From an uncultured Actinomycetes bacterium (GTDB lineage: Bacteria > Actinomycetota > Thermoleophilia > Miltoncostaeales > Miltoncostaeaceae), in assembly GCA_903866425.1 (NCBI GenBank), contig CAIPNN010000183.1:1-7339 (forward strand): a stretch of DNA of 7,339 nt. The letters run 5' to 3'. The position numbers were made by a program, and so were the translations under genes. Positions 1 through 5,487 of the stretch are shown in pieces. The notes under the pieces were generated by a model, which was not told where the DNA came from, made no database searches, and saw only the letters and a program-made list of their open reading frames with translations. Within the stretch, counting starts at the first letter, position 1, and every line of letters begins with the position of its first letter.

Positions 1-518
1 AACCACACCAGGCTCGCCACCGGGCACTCGAGCACCTCGCGGGAGTCCGCCTCGACGAACAGCGCGGTGTTCGCCCCCGCTGCGGTGGCCTCGCGCGCGG
101 CCTGCATGTTGGCCGCGTAACTCAGGGTCTTCGCGCCGATAAGCAGGGGCGTCACCCGGTGGTCCACGGGGTGGATCACCCAGCCGTCCGGTGCCTCGGG
201 GAGAAGCGGCTCCTCGCGATGCACGCGGTGGCCTCCCCTGCTCAGCATCGTGCGGAGCGCCGAGAAGCCATCCGTGGCGGCCTCGGAAATTCGCGTGATC
301 TCGTCGCGCATCTGAGGGCGGTCGAAGGGAATGGACACCCCGGCCGCCGAGCGCTCGAGCCGATCAAGATGCGCTTCAAGGGTGCGCGGCACATGGTCGT
401 ACAGGCGCATGCCCTCAAACACACCGTCGCCGCGGACGAATCCATCGTCCAGGGGAATCATCGGCGTCTGCCCCGCGTCAAGCAGGACGCCATCAATCAT
501 CAATCGGAGATCAGCCAT
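1..518 (-). CDS. Class IV aminotransferase (branched-chain aminotransferase / aminodeoxychorismate lyase type), 3' end cut off by the window
   Basis: The N-terminal 172 codons of a fold-type IV PLP enzyme are present; the rest lies beyond the window. Translation from the ATG at 518 starts MADLRLMIDG and contains the family signature DDGFVRGDGVFEGMRLY (24-40), followed by EAHLDRLERSA (48-58). The Schiff-base lysine is probably K130 in GAKTLSYAANMQAAREA, and the Glu that contacts the pyridine nitrogen is probably E164 in EVLECPVASLVW. The family transfers amino groups from branched-chain or D-amino acids to 2-oxoglutarate, or eliminates pyruvate from aminodeoxychorismate in folate synthesis. 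The RGDGVFE form is common in the PabC and D-amino-acid branches, so the substrate cannot be settled here. The residues after E164 (CPVAS) depart from the usual EG-x-x-S-N. The gene lies 54 bp downstream of the 573-992 gene on the same strand and also has its own CACAAT box 6 nt before the ATG. It may therefore be an operon member, a leaderless gene, or both. Confidence 0.88.
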   Translation of the reverse strand, partial: MADLRLMIDGVLLDAGQTPMIPLDDGFVRGDGVFEGMRLYDHVPRTLEAHLDRLERSAAGVSIPFDRPQMRDEITRISEAATDGFSALRTMLSRGGHRVHREEPLLPEAPDGWVIHPVDHRVTPLLIGAKTLSYAANMQAAREATAAGANTALFVEADSREVLECPVASLVW

Positions 519-524
519 GCCCCG

Positions 525-530
525 ATTGTG
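525..530 (-). promoter_or_regulatory. Possible -10 box (CACAAT) for a leaderless aminotransferase transcript
   Basis: CACAAT on the minus strand ends 6 nt before the ATG at 518. This is the spacing expected if transcription begins at the start codon. There is no Shine-Dalgarno sequence in the preceding bases. The first base departs from TANNNT and no clear -35 is seen, so this is the weakest member of the set in this window. Confidence 0.35.
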
Positions 531-572
531 CCGCAGTTGCCCCACGGCCCGCGCAATACCCGTTCCAGCGGG

Positions 573-992
573 TCAGGCGCGAAGCGGATCCGTTGTCGCG
601 TGCGGCAGCACGATTCCGAGTTCGGCCCACAGACCACGCACGCCGCCGGTACGGAAGTCATTGAGCCCTGCCATGCGTGACTCTTCGTCGGGATAGATCA
701 TCACCATGGCGGCAGGGCGGCGCAGCAACCCCTCGGCCTTCTCCGGTGGCAGATCGATCAGTACACGCAGTTCAATCTCGATGGGCTCGGAGATCTGTGC
801 GATCGCGATGTCCCCATCTGGACCGCGCTCCACCCATGCGGTGCCCTTCGGCCGCTTTTCGTGGTCCCACAGGGGATCGAGCCTGGCATCGATATCCCGG
901 GCCACCTGCCCGTGCACCATGGCCGGCGATTCCGGACGGGCCATCAAGATGATGTCCGGGTTCTCGAGATTGATCGTGACGACGTCGCTCAT
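573..992 (-). CDS. Unrecognised 139-residue cytosolic protein
   Basis: I do not recognise this protein. It has no signal peptide, membrane segment or cysteine and looks like a small soluble alpha/beta domain. Notable stretches are an N-terminal strand-like segment (VVTINLENPDIILMA, 4-18), a WDHEKRPKGTAWVERGPDGDIAIAQ region (42-66), and a hydrophobic strand before an acidic turn (AAMVMIYPDEES, about 94-105). The C-terminal segment WAELGIVLPHA may be another helix or strand. The coding call rests on a clean 139-codon frame with the GC-rich third positions of its neighbours, an ATG at 992 set 8 nt behind a TAGGGT box, and a fit between two accepted genes. It is transcribed divergently from the 1034 gene and lies 54 bp upstream of the aminotransferase, so the two could be co-transcribed. 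Nothing here indicates a reaction. Confidence 0.7.
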   Translation of the reverse strand: MSDVVTINLENPDIILMARPESPAMVHGQVARDIDARLDPLWDHEKRPKGTAWVERGPDGDIAIAQISEPIEIELRVLIDLPPEKAEGLLRRPAAMVMIYPDEESRMAGLNDFRTGGVRGLWAELGIVLPHATTDPLRA

Positions 993-1000
993 GGGGCGGC

Positions 1001-1006
1001 ACCCTA
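1001..1006 (-). promoter_or_regulatory. -10 box (TAGGGT) for a leaderless 573-992 gene
   Basis: TAGGGT on the minus strand ends 8 nt before the ATG at 992. No Shine-Dalgarno sequence lies in between. It sits in a 41-bp divergent gap, so its promoter region overlaps that of the opposite gene. No convincing -35 is present. Confidence 0.5.
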
Positions 1007-1021
1007 CCCCGTCCCCGGGCG

Positions 1022-1027
1022 TATGGT
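1022..1027 (+). promoter_or_regulatory. -10 box (TATGGT) for a leaderless 1034 gene
   Basis: TATGGT ends 6 nt before the GTG at 1034, as expected for a transcript beginning at or next to the start codon. The intervening TGGCGC is not a ribosome binding site. The box lies back to back with the minus-strand TAGGGT at 1001-1006. Confidence 0.5.
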
Positions 1028-1033
1028 TGGCGC

Positions 1034-1963
1034 GTGGCCCTACCCCGCCCCGATATCGAGGCAGTCCTCGGGCACCCGGTGGCCATGGTCATCCCACCCG
1101 ACGGCGACCACTCTGCGTGGATCGCGGTGTCGGTGGTGGGCGAACCACCCCGCGTGCGTGCCGCATGGATACGCCCCGACGGCCAGGTTGCCGCCCGACT
1201 CGGTTGCCCGCCGGGTATTCCGAGCCCGGTGCGCCCTGCCGTCGCCGCCGTCGTCGACGTTGACGCTGATGGTGTTGCCGACCGGGTTGTGCTCGGCCGG
1301 GTGACCCCCGGGCTTCGCGCGGTGCGCGTCCTCATTGCTGACCCCGAGACCCTGGAGGTGGAGGTCGGGCCCGAAGACATCATTGCTGCACGTCTTCCCC
1401 GGGGCATCGCGGTGGTCGCCATCGACCCCCTCGGGCCCTCGGGTGATGCGGTCGGCCGCCTGGAGAGGACCGGTATGGCCGATCTGCAGTCCGTCGCCGG
1501 CCGACTTGAGGGACACCTCGGCTCGAGCCACGGAATGGCTGCGGGTTTCGGCGCTGGGGACACCGTCGCCGACCTCCCCACCGCGGAGATGGAGGCGGGC
1601 TATTCCGCGCGCCTGCCCACCGAGGTTCCCGACGGCCTCACGCTCGCAACCGTGCGCGTCGAACCCGAGGCCGCCTACCCGTTTGCGCCGCCGTCAATTG
1701 CCATCGCGTGGAGCGGAGACGACGACGCCCGCATCCTCATCAGGCAGTGCCCCGGACCACTCGCGGTACCCGAGCTCCCTGATGGCCGGGGACGCGAGGT
1801 GGACATCGCCGGGGTGCCCGGTGTGCTTCGCGGTCGCGGGCAGGGAATCGCGTTCGTGGTGTGGGAACAGGGCGGCCGTGCATTCGGCCTCCAGGCGCGC
1901 GGCCTCGACGACATCGACGATGTCGCACTCGCCGTCGCCCGATCGATCCCCCATCTCGCGTAG
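1034..1963 (+). CDS. Hypothetical protein with DUF4367-like C-terminal domain and a DxDxDG loop
   Basis: This is a 309-residue protein of unknown role. Residues about 193-306 (from ARLPTEVPDGLTLATVRVE to the final VALAVARSI) resemble DUF4367-type domains, which occur at the C-terminus of many anti-sigma and sporulation-type proteins. The matching pattern is an opening 'LP.G..l..v', a central 'I.W......I.Q', then 'V.I.GV.GVL...G....VVW...G..F.L.A.GL' and a closing 'A.SI'. The N-terminal half is unassigned, but residues 75-83 (DVDADGVAD) form a DxDxDGxxD loop of the calcium-binding kind seen in dockerin and VCBS/FG-GAP proteins. There is no signal peptide or membrane segment, unusual if the C-terminus is indeed of the anti-sigma-associated type. 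The GTG at 1034 is preferred because TATGGT stands 6 nt before it; no other start lies nearby in frame. The stop TAG also forms the first bases of the next gene's putative -10 box. Domain assignment is by eye. Confidence 0.75.
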   Translation: MALPRPDIEAVLGHPVAMVIPPDGDHSAWIAVSVVGEPPRVRAAWIRPDGQVAARLGCPPGIPSPVRPAVAAVVDVDADGVADRVVLGRVTPGLRAVRVLIADPETLEVEVGPEDIIAARLPRGIAVVAIDPLGPSGDAVGRLERTGMADLQSVAGRLEGHLGSSHGMAAGFGAGDTVADLPTAEMEAGYSARLPTEVPDGLTLATVRVEPEAAYPFAPPSIAIAWSGDDDARILIRQCPGPLAVPELPDGRGREVDIAGVPGVLRGRGQGIAFVVWEQGGRAFGLQARGLDDIDDVALAVARSIPHLA

Positions 1964-1966
1964 CCT
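1961..1966 (+). promoter_or_regulatory. -10 box (TAGCCT) for a leaderless usp gene
   Basis: TAGCCT ends 6 nt before the ATG at 1973, and its first three bases are the stop codon of the preceding gene. The intervening GCGCCC is not a Shine-Dalgarno sequence. The usp gene therefore seems to have its own promoter despite only 9 bp between the two genes. Confidence 0.45.
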
Positions 1967-1972
1967 GCGCCC

Positions 1973-2398
1973 ATGGCCAACGGATACGCACACATCGCCT
2001 GCTGCCTCGACGGCTCCGCCGCCGGCGACGCCGCACTTGCTGCCGCAATTCGCATGCAGGCCCTTGGAGACGGCCGTCTCACACTGGTGCACGTGATGGA
2101 AGCAGGGCTTGAGTACGCGGGCTTCTCGACCGACGTGGGCGCGAAGGATGCCGAGCACTCGCGCGCATGGCTTCAGCAGATGGTGGCCCTTGTTCCCGGG
2201 GCAGACGGGGTGCTGCTCGACGGCCATGCGCCGACGGTCGTCTGCGAGTGGGCCGCCGGACAGGACGTTGATCTGCTCGTGGCTGTTCGGCACCACGGCC
2301 GCGCCGAGCGCATTCTCCTCGGCAGTTTCGCCTCGCACCTCGCGTACAACGCTCCGAGCGCGGTGCTGCTTGTGCATCCGCCCACCCCCGCGGGGTAG
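1973..2398 (+). CDS. Universal stress protein (UspA domain) with altered nucleotide-binding motif
   Basis: This is a single-domain, cytosolic Usp of 141 residues, the normal size. It shows the family's opening strand and Asp (HIACCLDGS, D13), a TLVHVME strand (37-43), the segment leading to DLLV (VVCEWAAGQDVDLLVAV, 89-105), and the closing GSFASHLAYNAPSAVLLV (117-134). ATP-binding Usp proteins carry G-x2-G-x9-G-S/T. Here the first Gly is replaced (R106), and only seven residues (RAERILL) separate G109 from G117-S118, so nucleotide binding may be lost or changed. Usp proteins generally act in stress survival as homodimers; no specific partner is indicated. The gene starts 9 bp after the 309-residue ORF, probably from its own leaderless promoter. 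It lies 57 bp before sepF and in the same frame, so the two could share a transcript. Confidence 0.88.
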   Translation: MANGYAHIACCLDGSAAGDAALAAAIRMQALGDGRLTLVHVMEAGLEYAGFSTDVGAKDAEHSRAWLQQMVALVPGADGVLLDGHAPTVVCEWAAGQDVDLLVAVRHHGRAERILLGSFASHLAYNAPSAVLLVHPPTPAG

Positions 2399-2455
2399 GA
2401 GACTCCCCCTCCGCGTGGAACCTGTCCGCAGGAACCCACACTCTCCGGAGGATCG

Positions 2456-2815
2456 ATGCACGTTCACGCCCTTCCCGCTCCTGTGCGGGTACACATGCTC
2501 ACCCCGCTGAGCTTCAACGACGCCCAGGAGATCGGCGACCGGATCAAGTCCGGCTCATCGGTGTTCATGGACCTCCGCAACGCCGACCACGACCTCGAAG
2601 AGCGCCTGCGCGACTTCGTCGGCGGCCTCACCTCTGCCCTTGAGGGATCGGTCACCGATGTGGCCCACGGCATCATCCTCGTCGCACCCGCTGGCGTGAA
2701 TGTGTCCGGCATGAACAACTCGCAGTCGGACTCGTCGCACACCTCGCACTCGTCGTACTCCGACTACCGCGATGAGAGCGACATCACGCCGCTCTTTGGC
2801 AGGCTCTCCGCCTGA
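2456..2815 (+). CDS. sepF: SepF-type cell division protein, short form
   Basis: SepF links FtsZ filaments to the membrane and helps organise the division septum in Gram-positive bacteria. Residues about 12-84 match its core: VHMLTPLSFNDAQEIGDRIKSG, the strand VFMDLRN, RLRDFVGGLTSALEG (51-65), and IILVAPAGVNVS (73-84). The protein has only 119 residues and the domain starts almost at once. The amphipathic N-terminal helix used by SepF to bind membrane, and the variable linker after it, are both absent. The tail (85-119) is rich in Ser, Asp, His and Tyr and looks disordered. The ATG at 2456 follows a good ribosome site (GGAGG, spacing 4). No other start codon exists in frame back to the usp stop, so the short N-terminus is not an annotation artefact. 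The last 4 bases overlap the apparent start of the downstream DCC gene. Confidence 0.82.
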   Translation: MHVHALPAPVRVHMLTPLSFNDAQEIGDRIKSGSSVFMDLRNADHDLEERLRDFVGGLTSALEGSVTDVAHGIILVAPAGVNVSGMNNSQSDSSHTSHSSYSDYRDESDITPLFGRLSA

Positions 2816-3177
2816 CCCCGTCCGCGCGGCCACTCGTTGTCATCTACGACGGCGACTGTCGGTTCTGCCGCGCGTTCGCACATCTGGCACGCCGGGCGGC
2901 ACGCCCGCCCGGCGTTCGCCTTGTGCCCTTTGGGCATCCGGAGGCTGAGGCAGCCCTTTCGGTACTGCCTCCCGACCTCCGCTACGCCTCAGTGCATGCG
3001 CTCCGCGATGGCCGCCTGTACTCGGCCACTGACGGCTTCGGGGTCATCCTCACCGCTCTGCGCGGGGGTGGTCTGCTTCTGAGCACCGGGCTGTACCGCA
3101 TCTACCCCGTGGTGGTGCGCAATCGCCATCGCATTGGGAAGTTCGTGCCCGATCTCCCCCGCCCCCCGATCGACTGA
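2812..3177 (+). CDS. DCC-family (DUF393) thiol-disulfide oxidoreductase-like protein, apparent CTG start
   Basis: The family is named for the DxxCxxC motif near its N-terminus, seen here as IYDGDCRFCRAF with C16 and C19. The family's typical ending appears as LYRIYPVVVRNRHRIGKFVPDLP. Members are small thioredoxin-like proteins of poorly known function, thought to act in thiol redox chemistry. The frame is open back to 2776 (after a TGA at 2773-2775). The only usable start upstream of the CxxC motif is CTG at 2812-2814, which overlaps the sepF stop as CTGA. That start gives 121 residues beginning MTPSARPLVVIYDGDC, which fits the family. The first conventional start, GTG at 2923, would delete the motif. 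An AGG at 2801-2803 lies 8 nt upstream. Translational coupling to sepF is likely. A sequencing error is the main alternative to a real CTG start. Confidence 0.75.
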   Translation: MTPSARPLVVIYDGDCRFCRAFAHLARRAARPPGVRLVPFGHPEAEAALSVLPPDLRYASVHALRDGRLYSATDGFGVILTALRGGGLLLSTGLYRIYPVVVRNRHRIGKFVPDLPRPPID

Positions 3178-3191
3178 CGGGACCTCGTCAG
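3174..3191. terminator. Hairpin between convergent genes, containing both stop codons
   Basis: CTGACG, loop GGACCT, CGTCAG forms a perfect 6-bp inverted repeat across the 10-bp gap between the DCC gene and the two-TM gene. The TGA of each gene lies in one arm. No T-run follows on either strand, so it would be a U-tract-free terminator or an RNA end-protecting hairpin. The call is based on position and symmetry only. Confidence 0.4.
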
Positions 3192-3433
3192 CGGTGCCTG
3201 TCGCCATCCTTCGCAAGGCGCCGGGCGCGTTCGGCCCGCGTTCCCAGCACGATGATGACCGTGGCAATGGCGCCCCAGAACAGTCCGTACCAGAGGGCGC
3301 GTCCCAGCGGCTGATTGAGCAGTGCGATGTGCGCGATCACCAGGAGCACGAACGACACGGCAAAGGCCACGACGGCCTGCACGCCGATGTGCAGGTCCTC
3401 CCACTGCGTGATGAGTGTGCGCTGCCCGTTCAC
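3188..3433 (-). CDS. Small two-TM membrane protein
   Basis: From the GTG at 3433 the product has 81 residues. It has two hydrophobic segments, about 17-39 (GVQAVVAFAVSFVLLVIAH onward) and 46-64 (ALWYGLFWGAIATVIIVLG), separated by a short NQPLGR turn. The basic tail RAERARRLAKDGDRHR suggests that both ends face the cytoplasm. The layout and the Trp/Gly-rich second helix recall '2TM domain' proteins, but the match is loose. Its function is unknown. The GTG is preferred because TATGCT stands 7 nt before it; an ATG four codons upstream (3445) is the alternative. The frame stays open to 3721, but that extension lies inside the M32 gene on the other strand and is not credible. The gene diverges from the M32 gene and converges on the DCC gene. 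Confidence 0.68.
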   Translation of the reverse strand: MNGQRTLITQWEDLHIGVQAVVAFAVSFVLLVIAHIALLNQPLGRALWYGLFWGAIATVIIVLGTRAERARRLAKDGDRHR

Positions 3434-3440
3434 GGTGGCG

Positions 3441-3446
3441 AGCATA
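3441..3446 (-). promoter_or_regulatory. -10 box (TATGCT) for a leaderless two-TM gene
   Basis: TATGCT on the minus strand ends 7 nt before the GTG at 3433, with no ribosome binding site between. If used, it rules out the ATG at 3445, which lies within the box. It shares a 36-bp divergent gap with the promoter at 3458-3463. Confidence 0.42.
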
Positions 3447-3457
3447 CGCGCTGCCGG

Positions 3458-3463
3458 TAGCGT
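3458..3463 (+). promoter_or_regulatory. -10 box (TAGCGT) for a leaderless M32 carboxypeptidase gene
   Basis: TAGCGT ends 6 nt before the ATG at 3470. The spacer GCAGAT holds no Shine-Dalgarno sequence. The box and spacing match those before usp (TAGCCT, 6 nt). Confidence 0.5.
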
Positions 3464-3469
3464 GCAGAT

Positions 3470-4948
3470 ATGGATCAGGCACAGGCGTGGCACGTGGCAA
3501 CTGAGTGGATGGGCACCATCGCAGATCTCGATGGCGCTGCCGCGGTTCTGGAGTGGGACCGGGAGACCATCATGCCCCCGGGTGCGGCTGAGGCCCGCGG
3601 TGCCCAGCTGTCGACGCTGGCGGGCCTCCGCCACCGCACGCTTCTCGACCCGTCTGTCGACGACGCGGTGTCGCTGCTCGTGGAGAGCGACGATCCCCTC
3701 GTCGCCGCGTGCGGCCGCCACGCAATCCGCGAGCGGGCCAACGCCCAGCTCGTGCCCGAGTCATTGGTTCGTTCGCTCAGCGAGGTGTCATCCCGATCAG
3801 TGGCGGTGTGGAGCGAGGCCCGCCCCGCAGGCGATATGGCCGCGTTCATCGAGGGAATCCGGCCGCTTGTCGCGCTCACCCGGGAGCAGGCGGCATGCCT
3901 GGCCGACGGTGGCGACCCATACGACGCCCTCATCGACCTGTATGAGCCCGGCACCACCTACGCCGATCTGCAGCCGGTGCTCGACGATCTCGCCGCGCGG
4001 GTGGCCCCGATCGTCGACCGCCTGGCGGGCGCCGGTGGCCCTGCGCTTCCCGTCCGCGAATGGGACATCGACACCCAGATGCGTGTGGGCAATGACCTGG
4101 CGGCCGACATCGGCTTCGATCTGCGCCGTGGCCTGGTGGGGCGCACCGCACACCCGGTGACCATGGGGCTCGGCGCCGGCGACACGCGCCTCTCCACGCG
4201 CGTCGACGCGGCCGACCCTCTCTCCTCGATCATGGCGGTCATGCACGAGGGCGGACATGCCCTGTATGACCAGGGAATCCCCGAGGAGTGGCGCCGCACC
4301 ATGGCCGGCGACGCCCCCTCGCTCGGTGCGCACGAGTCACAGAGCCGATTCTGGGAGAACCACATCGGGCGCTCGAGGTCATTCTGGGACCGCATCGCCC
4401 CTGCACTCGCATCCGCCTTTCCCGACGCCGCAGCGGGCCTTTCCGGTGACGATTACCGGCGCGCCCTCAACCGCGTGGAGCGGTCGACCATCCGCGTCGA
4501 GAGCGACGAGGTCACCTACGACATGCACATCGTCGTGCGCACCCGCCTTGAGCGTGCGCTGGTGCTCGGCGAGATGGAGGTGGATGACCTGCCGGACGCC
4601 TTTGGCGACGCGCTTGAGGCCCTTGTGGGCGTGCGCCCGGCGTCACCGGGTGAGGGGGCGATGCAGGACATCCACTGGGCCGCGGGGATCATGGGCTACT
4701 TCCCCACCTACACCCTCGGAAACCTCTACGCGGCGCAGCTCGCCGACGCGGCCGAGCAGGCCGTGGGGCCGATCGACGAGGTGGTGGAGCGCGACGGTTT
4801 CGCACCCTTCCTCGAGTTCCTGCGGGATCGGGTGCACCGCCACGCACGCCTCCTCCCCACGCCTGACCTGATGCGCCAGGCCACCGGACAGCCACTCAGT
4901 GCCGATCCCTTCGTGGCGCACCTCGAGCGCACCTACGGCGCGGACTAG
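3470..4948 (+). CDS. M32-family metallocarboxypeptidase (Taq carboxypeptidase type)
   Basis: This is a zinc enzyme that removes C-terminal amino acids from peptides in the cytosol. At 492 residues it has full family length. The catalytic HEXXH is HEGGH (259-263), with H259 and H263 as zinc ligands and E260 as general base. The third ligand is E289 in HESQSRFWENHIGRS. Other family blocks are HPVTMGLGAGDTRLSTR (228-244, normally HPFT..L...D.R.TTR), RVESDEVTYDMHIVVRTRLE (342-361) and GYFPTYTLGNLYAAQL (409-424). All expected active-site residues are present, so the enzyme should be active. The ATG at 3470 follows a -10-like box by 6 nt, suggesting a leaderless message. The gene stands alone: divergent from the two-TM gene and convergent with apt, overlapping it by 4 bp. 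Its likely job is peptide turnover for amino acid recycling. Confidence 0.96.
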   Translation: MDQAQAWHVATEWMGTIADLDGAAAVLEWDRETIMPPGAAEARGAQLSTLAGLRHRTLLDPSVDDAVSLLVESDDPLVAACGRHAIRERANAQLVPESLVRSLSEVSSRSVAVWSEARPAGDMAAFIEGIRPLVALTREQAACLADGGDPYDALIDLYEPGTTYADLQPVLDDLAARVAPIVDRLAGAGGPALPVREWDIDTQMRVGNDLAADIGFDLRRGLVGRTAHPVTMGLGAGDTRLSTRVDAADPLSSIMAVMHEGGHALYDQGIPEEWRRTMAGDAPSLGAHESQSRFWENHIGRSRSFWDRIAPALASAFPDAAAGLSGDDYRRALNRVERSTIRVESDEVTYDMHIVVRTRLERALVLGEMEVDDLPDAFGDALEALVGVRPASPGEGAMQDIHWAAGIMGYFPTYTLGNLYAAQLADAAEQAVGPIDEVVERDGFAPFLEFLRDRVHRHARLLPTPDLMRQATGQPLSADPFVAHLERTYGAD

Positions 4949-5487
4949 GCGGAGGAGACGTCCTCGCTGTCGTACTGCACGAGCGACAGCACGTCGTAAC
5001 CGCCGAGCTTCTCGCGGCCCGGCAGGAAGGTGAGCTCCACCACGAAGGCGAGGCCGGCGACCACGCCGCCCAGTTCCTCCACCAGGGCGCACTTGGCCGC
5101 GGCGGTTCCGCCCGTCGCAAGGAGATCGTCGTGCACAAGCACGCGCTGCCCGGGCTTGATGGCGTCGCGGTGGATCTCCAGCACGTCAGTGCCGTATTCC
5201 AGGTCGTACTCACGGCGGATGGTCTCGTACGGCAACTTGCCGGGCTTGCGCGCGCAGGCGAAACCCGCGTTGATCTCGCGTGCAATCGCCGCGCCGAGGA
5301 TGAAGCCGCGCGCCTCTGCGCCCAGCACCACGTCGATGTCGCGCGGGCGGGCCCAGTCGGCGATCGACACCACGCATGCATCGAGACCCGCTGGATCCTC
5401 GAACAGGGGCATCAGGTCGTAGAAGAGGATGCCCGGCTTCGGGTGGTGCGGGATACGCCTGATGGCGCCGTCGATGTTGTACGTCAC
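4945..5487 (-). CDS. apt: Adenine phosphoribosyltransferase
   Basis: Apt makes AMP and pyrophosphate from adenine and PRPP, the purine salvage step. The 180-residue length is normal. Family marks are FYDLMPLFEDPA (22-33, usually F.DITPLL.DP), ARGFILGAAIA (59-69), the RKPGKLPYETIRREYDLEYG stretch (80-99), and the PRPP-binding loop RVLVHDDLLATGGTA (115-129) with the acidic pair D120-D121. The start is GTG at 5487, overlapping the MerR stop as GTGA and preceded by AGGAG at good distance, so translation is probably coupled to the upstream gene. It is the last gene of the FHA-MerR-apt operon. Its TAG stop shares a CTAG with the stop of the convergent M32 gene, leaving no room for a terminator downstream of both genes. 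The C-terminal tail (SEDVSSA) is ordinary. Confidence 0.95.
   Translation of the reverse strand: MTYNIDGAIRRIPHHPKPGILFYDLMPLFEDPAGLDACVVSIADWARPRDIDVVLGAEARGFILGAAIAREINAGFACARKPGKLPYETIRREYDLEYGTDVLEIHRDAIKPGQRVLVHDDLLATGGTAAAKCALVEELGGVVAGLAFVVELTFLPGREKLGGYDVLSLVQYDSEDVSSA

Noticed and set aside
159..680. Plus-strand frames opposite the aminotransferase
   Set aside because: The minus strand encodes a clear class IV aminotransferase; the plus frames have no family features.
772..1581. Long minus-strand open frame opposite the DUF4367-like gene
   Set aside because: It crosses the divergent promoter gap and two better-supported genes, is rich in Arg, Ser, Thr and Pro with no domain, and is a typical high-GC shadow frame.
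2399..2455. Promoter or terminator between usp and sepF
   Set aside because: There are only short imperfect G/C repeats and no convincing -35/-10 pair; the ribosome site is the only clear signal in the gap.
1694..2494. Minus-strand open frame of about 266 codons opposite usp and its neighbours
   Set aside because: It spans three genes' boundaries, shows no recognisable domain, and the opposite strand encodes a clear Usp.
3434..3721. N-terminal extension of the two-TM protein up to 3721
   Set aside because: The extension lies opposite the start of the M32 gene, lacks domain character, and a short form has a well-placed -10-like box and GTG.
4952..4965. GAGGA/TCCTC hairpin near the M32-apt junction as a terminator
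   Set aside because: It is only 5 bp, has no U-tract, and lies within the apt coding end; such short repeats are expected by chance in GC-rich DNA.
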